From assembly GCF_000328475.2 (NCBI RefSeq), contig NC_026482.1, positions 434,001 to 498,000 of the forward strand: a stretch of 64,000 nt of DNA. Direction: 5' to 3'. This document shows positions 57,490 through 64,000 of the stretch, in pieces. The DNA comes from Mycosarcoma maydis. Its lineage: Eukaryota; Basidiomycota; Ustilaginomycetes; Ustilaginales. The notes beneath the pieces were generated by a model. The model was not told where the DNA came from. It saw only the letters and a program-made list of their open reading frames with translations, and did no database searches. The position numbers and the translations under genes are program-made. Position 1 is the first letter of the stretch; each line of letters begins with the position of its first letter.

Positions 57490-59445
57490 ATGAACATCGA
57501 ACTGGAGATTACTTCTCTCAACCTCGTTTGCACCGCGTTTGGTCTGTTCTTCGTTTCATATGGCACCGTTTCGTACCTCATCAAGGAACGTCTCTTTCTC
57601 GGCGAGGCGCCGCTCGCCGTTCTAATCGGAGTTGGACTGGGACCCTATGGCTTTGGTGGCATCTTCAAATGGACCCCAAAAGAGGTCAACGTGGATGAGC
57701 TTTCGCTGGGTCTATGTCGAGTCGTCATTGGTATTCAACTTACGCTCGTTGGAGTGCAGCTTCCGTACAAATATCCGTGGATCGAATTACGTAGCTTGGT
57801 CATGCTGCTCATACCTATCATGGCCGTCATGTGGCTCGCCACCACACTTTGCATCTGGCTAGTAATCCCGTCTCTGCCGCTGCTTGCAGGACTCGTCATC
57901 GCCACATCGGCTACGCCTACTGATCCGGTGCTTTCCAACGCCATCGTCAAAGGTGCGTTTGCCGACCAGTACGTTTCTCCGCGTCTTCGAAATCTCATCT
58001 CGGCTGAGAGCGGTGCTAATGACGGGTTCGGATATCCCTTTCTCTATCTCGCGGTCCACCTACTCAGAATTGAGAGCACCACGCAGGCACTGACAACTTG
58101 GATTCTGAAAACATGCCTCTACACCGTCGGAGGCGCCATCGTTTATGGTATTGTCATCGGCTACATCTGCCGGCGTCTCATCGACTTTTCCACCGCCCGC
58201 AACTTGATCGACAAGGAGAGTTTCCTTCTGTTCGGTGCAGCCATGGGAGTCTTTATCATTGGCTCTGGCGGCGTACTACAATTCGATGATCTCCTTGCTG
58301 CTTTTGTTGCGGGCAACGCGCTCTCCTGGACCGACTTTTACCGCGAGCAATGCGAGGAGTCTGAGGTCGACAACTGCCTCGATCTGCTCCTGAATCTCGT
58401 CTTTTTTAGCTTTCTCGGTGCGACGATCCCCTGGGATTCGTTCAACGACCCGGACAACGGCATCACACCTGGGCGTCTCGCTCTCATGTGTATATTCGTC
58501 CTCGTTTTCCGACGTTTGCCTGCTATGCTCGCCTTCTACCGCTACGTACCCACGCTCAACGATGTCTCTGAAGCGTGCTTCATCGGCTATTTTGCTCCTA
58601 TTGGTGCTGGTGCGCTCTTCTACCTCGGCGTTATTCTTGACGAGTTCAAACCGCACGATGATTCGTCGCCAGTCGCAGAACGCATACGCGTACTTGCTAA
58701 ACCGATTACCTATGCGCTAATTCTGGCATCCATCATCTGCCACTCGCTCGCCATCCCTCTGGTCAAGATCGCTTTTAGCTATTTTGATGTCAAGTCGATT
58801 AAACTTGAAGGTGAATCCGATGCAGATGACGACGATGTCAAGAACCAAGACGAGCAAAGCGACTCAGAGGAAGAAGCAATGGGCAGCAATGCAGATGGCC
58901 AGAGTGGGAGTGTGCGATCTTGCGACTACACTCGACCGATTCAGTCGCGACGAGAGGAACAAGAGGTGGAAGACGATTACGAGCAGGGCGAACATCACGA
59001 TCCGCGTTTCAGTTCTCATGCCGATGAAACCGAGCGCTCGAGGTCGTTCCGATATTCGAGCGTTCATCGACCCGAGAACCGAGATGGTCTGAACTATCGC
59101 GAAGATGCTGAGACGAGTGGCGCGTATCACAATGACGGAGTCTGGGACAATCACGCATCCTGGCGCGTATCGAGCGGTCACAAGCTTGGCCCTCACCATC
59201 AGCTGCGAAAGAATGCGCAGACGGGTCTGCTTGAGCTCGATCCGCGCGTGTACACTGTTGAGCATGGTGCGCCTTCTCCCTCGCCTAGACGTCGCGGCCG
59301 ACCAAGCGTTGCACGTCGAGCTGCAAATCCGAGCAACGTCGCTCTTCGTCGAGATGACACAGCCGATTCGCAGCGTTTGTTGGAAGAAGCCCGCCTACAG
59401 TCCTCGTCGTACCGCCCTTCGTACGGAAGCACAAGCAATCACTAG
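57490..59445 (+). CDS. nha1: Na+/H+ antiporter, Nha1/Sod2 type
   Basis: The ATG at 57490 (GTG at 57442 rejected) starts a 651-residue CPA1 antiporter. About a dozen transmembrane segments occupy residues 10-430. The ion-binding signatures are present: SATPTDP (Asp145) and GANDGFGYP (Asn177, Asp178), the ND pair of electroneutral antiporters. The hydrophilic C-terminal tail of about 210 residues is acidic (EGESDADDDDVKNQDEQ) and then Arg/Ser-rich, as in yeast Nha1. The protein should expel Na+, Li+ or K+ at the plasma membrane in exchange for protons. It is intronless and converges with the beta-galactosidase gene. Confidence 0.95.
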   Translation: MNIELEITSLNLVCTAFGLFFVSYGTVSYLIKERLFLGEAPLAVLIGVGLGPYGFGGIFKWTPKEVNVDELSLGLCRVVIGIQLTLVGVQLPYKYPWIELRSLVMLLIPIMAVMWLATTLCIWLVIPSLPLLAGLVIATSATPTDPVLSNAIVKGAFADQYVSPRLRNLISAESGANDGFGYPFLYLAVHLLRIESTTQALTTWILKTCLYTVGGAIVYGIVIGYICRRLIDFSTARNLIDKESFLLFGAAMGVFIIGSGGVLQFDDLLAAFVAGNALSWTDFYREQCEESEVDNCLDLLLNLVFFSFLGATIPWDSFNDPDNGITPGRLALMCIFVLVFRRLPAMLAFYRYVPTLNDVSEACFIGYFAPIGAGALFYLGVILDEFKPHDDSSPVAERIRVLAKPITYALILASIICHSLAIPLVKIAFSYFDVKSIKLEGESDADDDDVKNQDEQSDSEEEAMGSNADGQSGSVRSCDYTRPIQSRREEQEVEDDYEQGEHHDPRFSSHADETERSRSFRYSSVHRPENRDGLNYREDAETSGAYHNDGVWDNHASWRVSSGHKLGPHHQLRKNAQTGLLELDPRVYTVEHGAPSPSPRRRGRPSVARRAANPSNVALRRDDTADSQRLLEEARLQSSSYRPSYGSTSNH

Positions 59446-59726
59446 GTTTTCCCAGCGCCAGTGTTTCAACTGGCAAGCTCACAAAAAGAGAACCCCATCG
59501 TGCGAGGTTTGGGCTCAGCCGCTTCTTGCACCAACAAGCACGGCCTTGATGTCCACCCTAAAAATCCTGGGCTGTTCAGCCCCTTTCTAACACACACGAT
59601 GCTCCAATTTGTTCAGTTTGACCCGAACGGTACGCGGAATACAGAGCGAAGAAACACGCGAGCCTACGCTGTCAGCTGCGGCCTGCATTGGACACAACTA
59701 CAGTCTCAGTCATGCAGTTTTACACT

Positions 59727-62250
59727 TTACTCGAGACTCCAGACAGTAAGGCTGGTAGGGCCAATGTAACCATCTTTTGTGCCGACCAACACGTTTGCTT
59801 CCTGAGTGAGTGGCGGAAGTTTGATTTTGTGTGGACCGTAGTTGAAGGCCCATAGCGCATTGGCGTTTCTTCTGAAGCGCAGATCGTGCCCGAGATCGGT
59901 TTTGTTGGCCTGGGGTGATTCGCCAAGGACAGTTTGCACGTTGGCCTTGGCTGCCAAATCGCCGAGGTACGATACCAGGAAATCGACCGGTGTATAGGCA
60001 GAAACGTAGTGAGTTTCCTTGTCGCCGTGCTTGTTGGCGCACGTGGCGGGAGAGCCGTCGCGATAGCCATAGTAGGTGGCAGATTGCTCGATTTGCACCG
60101 ACGCATTCTTGCCATCTCGGTCGCACTCGATCCATTCGACCCAGCCAGAGACGTTGTACTGGTTTCCATTGTACGAGATCATATCTCCGAAGCCCTCCTT
60201 GATCGTTTCGACGCGAACCACTTTCATAGGCAGCACATCGCGCACAGCGCCACTGCTCGGTGGCAGGCCGTCGGGGATCGACAGTGCAGCCACCTTGCTA
60301 GCGGAACGAGGTCCAAACACCGACAGACCCTTGTAGCCGGTCCAAGTTTGTACGAACTCATTGCCGATGATGGGCATGCTGGGCACAACCACCATCTTGT
60401 AGCCGTCAAGAGGCGTGGTGGTGCCGACAACGTCAATGTTGAGGCCCAGCCTACGCAGCGCAGTGTACCAGCTCATCACGAGAGGAAAGTACTGCATAGA
60501 CGCGTCTTGAAAGCCTTCTATATCGACGTTCCACGTGCCCGATTGCGGTTCGGCCTCCATCAGCCATTGTGCAGCGTAATCGAACACGAGAGCCACTTGG
60601 GCCTGTCCCTCGGTCTTGGTCTGAACTGGCGCGTTGTCGGCTACATTACGCTTGCCCTTTTGCGACACAAACAGCCTCGACATCTTGGGCAAATCGTCGT
60701 GAACCACTTGTTGCTGCTCGACGTAGGCATGGTCAGCAACATTGTCGCGTCGAAGCATGGCAGCGTGCATCTGCTCTTGAGCAAACGGAACCTGACGCCA
60801 TCGGAAAATGTTGGACATGCTTCCTCCGTGAGCAAAAGTCTCGTGCTGCCAAAGCCGTACCATTCCGAGCTTCGGAGACGGATTGTATCCGGCCCAGTTG
60901 ACTGGTCCTGAGCGATTTCTACACGCGATCAGCCAGATCATAGTCAGTATGGACACATTGTGATTGACAGATAGAGATCTGGTGGGCGAACGATGCGAAC
61001 GCCTTGAAACGCGCACACATTCGGAGCACATCAGTCAGTCTAGAGCCACATTGCTTCGGTGTTGACTCACCTGGTTGCTGTTCCATGATTCCGAACGGAC
61101 CCGCCGTCTTGTTGTACGCAGCTCCAGCTACGCCACGATATAGGTCGTGATGAAAAGCTTGGAAGTCAGGTGTCCCTGTTCTGCCGTACTTGATCTTGTC
61201 GGCGTCCGAGATCCATGAGAACTGCTCCGTGTTGCCCAACGGGTACGAATCCCATGTAACTAGATCAATTCCTGTCTCGCGAGCCAGTTTGAAGTGGTCA
61301 AAGTCGAGGAATGCACCCATAAAGTTGGTGGTGATTGCCTTGTCCGAGTACTTGCGGATCATGTCCACCTGCTCCTTGGCATACTCGATAGCCATATCAG
61401 ATGAGAAGTGGTAGAAGTCGAGGCGGCCAGCAGGACTACTCTCGGTCACTTCGAGCATGGGAAGCTCGATCTGATCGAAAGACTGATAGGTGGAGGACCA
61501 GAAGACGCGACCTTGCATCATGTTGTACAGGGTGATGTTGTTGTTGTACTTGTTGCTCAGCCATTGCTGCCAGCGCTTGCGAGCGTTGTTGTCGTAAGTG
61601 CGGACGGTACCGTGACAGCCGAGCTCGTTATCGATCTGCCAGCCAACTACCGCCTCGTGACTACCGTACCGCTTGGCCATCGCTGCGACAAAGCGCTTCG
61701 AGAGCATCCGGTAATCGGTCGAAGAGAAGGAATAGTGCCTGCGCGAGCCAAACCTCCTCTGTCGACCTTGAGCATCGGCGCCGAGAATATCGTAGTTTTT
61801 CACTGCCCACACAGGCGGTGTCGCGGTTGGCGTGCCTAGAATCACCTTGACACCTTGCTGGTGCAACACTTGAATCGATCGATCCAGTAGCGACCAATCG
61901 TAGTTGCCATCGGTAGGCTCAAGGATAGCCCAGTCAAACTCGCTGATGCGCGCATACGAGAGTGTGGCATTGGCCATCCTAGCTGCATCGTCAGCCCAGA
62001 GCAAGTCAGGCCATTGTGCAGGGTAGTAGTCGACAGCAAAGTGTAGTCCCTTGGGCCATCGCGAGGCGTCTGGCTTCAGGCTGGGCGAGAAAGGATAGGC
62101 TTTCGAGCTGTCGACGTCGGGTTGAATGTAGTCGCGAGAGAAGAGGCTCCAAGATTCGAGCTCAAGCTCGTGCGAGCTCGGAAAAGCGGCTGATAAGCTT
62201 GGAAGCAGTGCTACAGAGGCGACGAGCGTTGTCCAGCTACCGGCCAACAT
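59727..62250 (-). CDS. Secreted GH42 beta-galactosidase, two exons
   Basis: Exons 62250-61071 and 60907-59727 (minus strand) encode 786 residues; the 163-bp intron (GTGAGT donor, CTCAG acceptor) falls just after the nucleophile. A signal peptide (MLAGSWTTLVASVALLPSLSAA) indicates secretion. The barrel shows FAVDYYPAQW, WQIDNELGCH (acid/base E209) and GIMEQQPGPVNW, with nucleophile E390 and the splice junction restoring GPVNW. A trimerisation-type middle domain (MVVVPSMPIIGNEF) and a beta-rich C-terminal domain follow. GH42 enzymes cleave terminal beta-galactosides. The family is common in bacteria and uncommon in fungi, so ancient transfer is possible. A sugar transporter lies just upstream on the same strand. 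Confidence 0.93.
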
Positions 62251-63244
62251 TTTGGTTGCTAGGCGAACAAGCAACAAAGGCCAAGGACGAAGGATGTGGA
62301 GCCAAGCAAGGAAGAATCCAGCGATTACGTCGTTATATACGCAGCTAGAAATCTTGGCTCTGCATCCGTGATTGTCGCACGCTGCGAAGAACCAACGTTG
62401 CCAAGCGAGCACTTTCTCAGCGTGGACACACAGCACTCGCTTCAGCTTTCGCGAGCTTGACGAGCGCTTGGGACTCTGTTGGGCCCCGCATTTGTGGGGA
62501 TGTATCAATGCAGAGCACTGGATCGACCACCTCGGTCCACCACGGCCCGAAGCCATCAATTGACCGGTGAAGCCTGTCGTGAGCGAAGCCGACTGTCCAA
62601 GACGAAAGACAGACGAAAGCGGTACAATTGTCAACCACGACCGTTGCACAGAACGACAAGCAGAGATCTCCGAACTGCGACAGCCGCGCTGGTTTTGTTA
62701 GCCTCTCGAATACTGCACGCCTCTCGTTCCACGTTCGCAAATCTTTCGTCTTTGGTTGCTGTCGCTCGCTCGGCTAACAAGCGTGACGACTGCACACAGT
62801 CACGAGTGCCACGCTCGTTGGTAGCGAGCACATGGTCGCGTAGTTGAACGGGTTTGATCGGTCTTTGACGCATGCAAACCCACACGCGTATTTTATCGTC
62901 ACTATTGTTCTTTGGGTGTCGCTGGGCTCGACTGGGTCATAAAGCCGCCAGAGTTGCAGCGCGCAAAAGACGCACGACGGACGACGGACGACGGTTTGGC
63001 TGCCCACCTCCTGCTTCCCAAAGAGGCTCAGTTCACGACGACAGTCACGAGTGATGGCCATCTAGACAATGTCGAAAACACAAGCTAGAGCAATAAAGTG
63101 CATGCGCTTGTCGTGACCGTGGTCTCGAACACAAACACACAAAAGGACATACCCAAGATTCATGGAGCATTGGCATTGCATTTCGTGGAAACATCTACTG
63201 GAAAAGCATTGAGACGTCAAAGTGACCTTCTGGCAGAACGAGGC
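62251..63244. other. Intergenic region upstream of the beta-galactosidase
   Basis: About 1 kb holds the galactosidase promoter, with a TATATA element on the minus strand near 62335. Other contents are three tandem ACGACGG heptamers (62974-62994), and AGTCACGAGT decamers near 62799 and 63045. No coding frame is supported. Confidence 0.5.
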
Positions 63245-64000
63245 TCAGACAGACGCTTTCTCGCGCAACCTGTTGTCGCGTACCCAAGCTGCCGACTTCC
63301 ACGGCTTGACGTTCTCGGAATACAGCACCTCGACATCTTCGAGTGAGATGCCTTTTGTTTCAGGTACCATGAAGTATACCCAGACAAACGCAAAGACGAG
63401 CACTGAGCCAAAGATGAGCATGATGAACGGCCCGTATTGCGCCGCGACCTTGTTTGAAAAGAAGCTGAGCAGGAAATTGAACAGCCAGTTACTCGCCGAC
63501 CCGAGAGAAATTGCTTTGGCTCTTGTAGGTGAGTTGAACGACTCGGAGAGGTACAGCCAAGGACCTGGACCCCAACAGCAGCTGTAGAAGAGCAGATGGA
63601 TGATCGCAAAGGAGATAAATACTGCGCCCGCTTGGTGTTGCGATGCAGTGATGAGGTCCGCAGGTGTGTCCTTGGGTGCGGTCTTGTAGTGTCCTACGAA
63701 AGCGACGATGAAAGCACAGGCCGCTTCACAAGCCGCTCCGATGAGGAGAAGCGGGCGACGGCCGAGCTTTTCGATAGCAACTAGTGCAGGGAGCGTAGCG
63801 ACGAGCGAAGCAGAACCGAGGATAAACTGGATCTGGAAGGGGTCGAGCGGAAGCGCCAGGGTGGAGCTGAGAAGAGGCAGGTAGTAGTAGTAGAAGTTCT
63901 GACCGTTAAGCTGCTGCAAAGTCTGGAGCATCATTCCGTTGATGGTACGCTTCCACATCTGGTTCTTGGCGGAAAAGCAGACAAGGTAAGAGCCCAGGTA
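63245..64000 (-). CDS. MFS sugar transporter (5' partial)
   Basis: The frame is open to the last base of the window, so the N-terminal part lies outside; an internal ATG at 63958 is not the start. What is visible is the C-terminal half of a sugar-porter MFS protein. It includes LQQLNGQNFYYYY, the IEKLGRRPLLLIG loop, SESFNSPTRAKA (the PESP-type motif), an Asn-Trp helix (ASNWLFNFLL) and the VPETKG signature. About six transmembrane segments remain. The C-terminus is cytosolic. Such transporters carry hexoses or oligosaccharides with protons. Its place next to a secreted beta-galactosidase suggests galactose or galactoside uptake, but specificity cannot be read from the sequence. Confidence 0.9.
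   Translation of the reverse strand, partial: YLGSYLVCFSAKNQMWKRTINGMMLQTLQQLNGQNFYYYYLPLLSSTLALPLDPFQIQFILGSASLVATLPALVAIEKLGRRPLLLIGAACEAACAFIVAFVGHYKTAPKDTPADLITASQHQAGAVFISFAIIHLLFYSCCWGPGPWLYLSESFNSPTRAKAISLGSASNWLFNFLLSFFSNKVAAQYGPFIMLIFGSVLVFAFVWVYFMVPETKGISLEDVEVLYSENVKPWKSAAWVRDNRLREKASV

Noticed and set aside
59934..60911. Plus-strand 325-codon frame
   Set aside because: It is the shadow of exon 2 of the GH42 gene; the minus strand has family motifs and the plus strand has none.
1..64000. CRISPR arrays, integrons, operons and bacterial ribosome binding sites
   Set aside because: The spliced genes, intron-containing tRNA and eukaryotic families show this is fungal nuclear DNA. The heptamer arrays have no spacer-repeat pattern of CRISPR.

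Overview
The window reads as chromosomal DNA of a smut fungus (Ustilaginaceae, most like Ustilago maydis or a close relative). The grounds are compact and mostly intron-poor genes on both strands, short GT-AG introns with CTAAC/CTGAC branch-site matches, basidiomycete versions of eukaryotic housekeeping genes, several secreted-protein genes, and intergenic DNA filled with a heptamer repeat (AATCACG / ATTCGTG). The species call is an inference. I saw no rRNA, transposon, CRISPR array or bacterial-type operon. Gene models start at ATG; where an open frame begins further upstream at GTG or TTG I moved the start to the first credible ATG.

Layout. 0-14 kb: a 5'-truncated THUMP-type tRNA methyltransferase, a secreted aspartic protease, a predicted N-myristoylated disordered protein, a DUF2985 membrane protein, twinfilin and a spliced short-chain dehydrogenase. 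14-22 kb: a tiny three-exon LYR protein (ETFRF1/LYRM5-like) divergent from a four-exon UXT/prefoldin protein, a secreted protein, a PPIL3-type cyclophilin divergent from a Hua1-like PPxY adaptor, and a disordered protein. 22-31 kb: a repeat-rich gap, a secreted purple-acid-type phosphatase, a mitochondrial RNase III-fold protein and 3-hydroxyisobutyrate dehydrogenase, then a Ser-rich protein. 31-36 kb: a long gap holding three perfect iron-GATA sites (ATCWGATAA), followed by a HapX-type iron-regulatory bZIP gene.

36-45 kb is the most accessory part. It carries three or four small minus-strand secreted proteins, an intron-containing tRNA-Arg(ACG), a cytochrome P450 and a 682-residue secreted protein made of three diverged modules. 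The mature forms of most of these secreted proteins have no cysteine. This resembles the clustered secreted-protein genes of smut fungi, but an effector role is inferred. 46-57 kb: an HPP-family membrane protein, a GNAT acetyltransferase, a disordered protein, a ZNHIT1/Vps71 HIT-finger protein, a SAM methyltransferase and a probable proteasome-assembly chaperone. 57-64 kb: an Nha1-type Na+/H+ antiporter, a secreted GH42 beta-galactosidase and the 3' part of an MFS sugar transporter; the last two could together release and import galactosides.

The observations I rate highest are the three ATCWGATAA sites upstream of hapX, the three-module secreted protein, the heptamer repeat with its independently flipping CACG/CGTG core, and the RNase III-fold protein that keeps the full catalytic acidic set.
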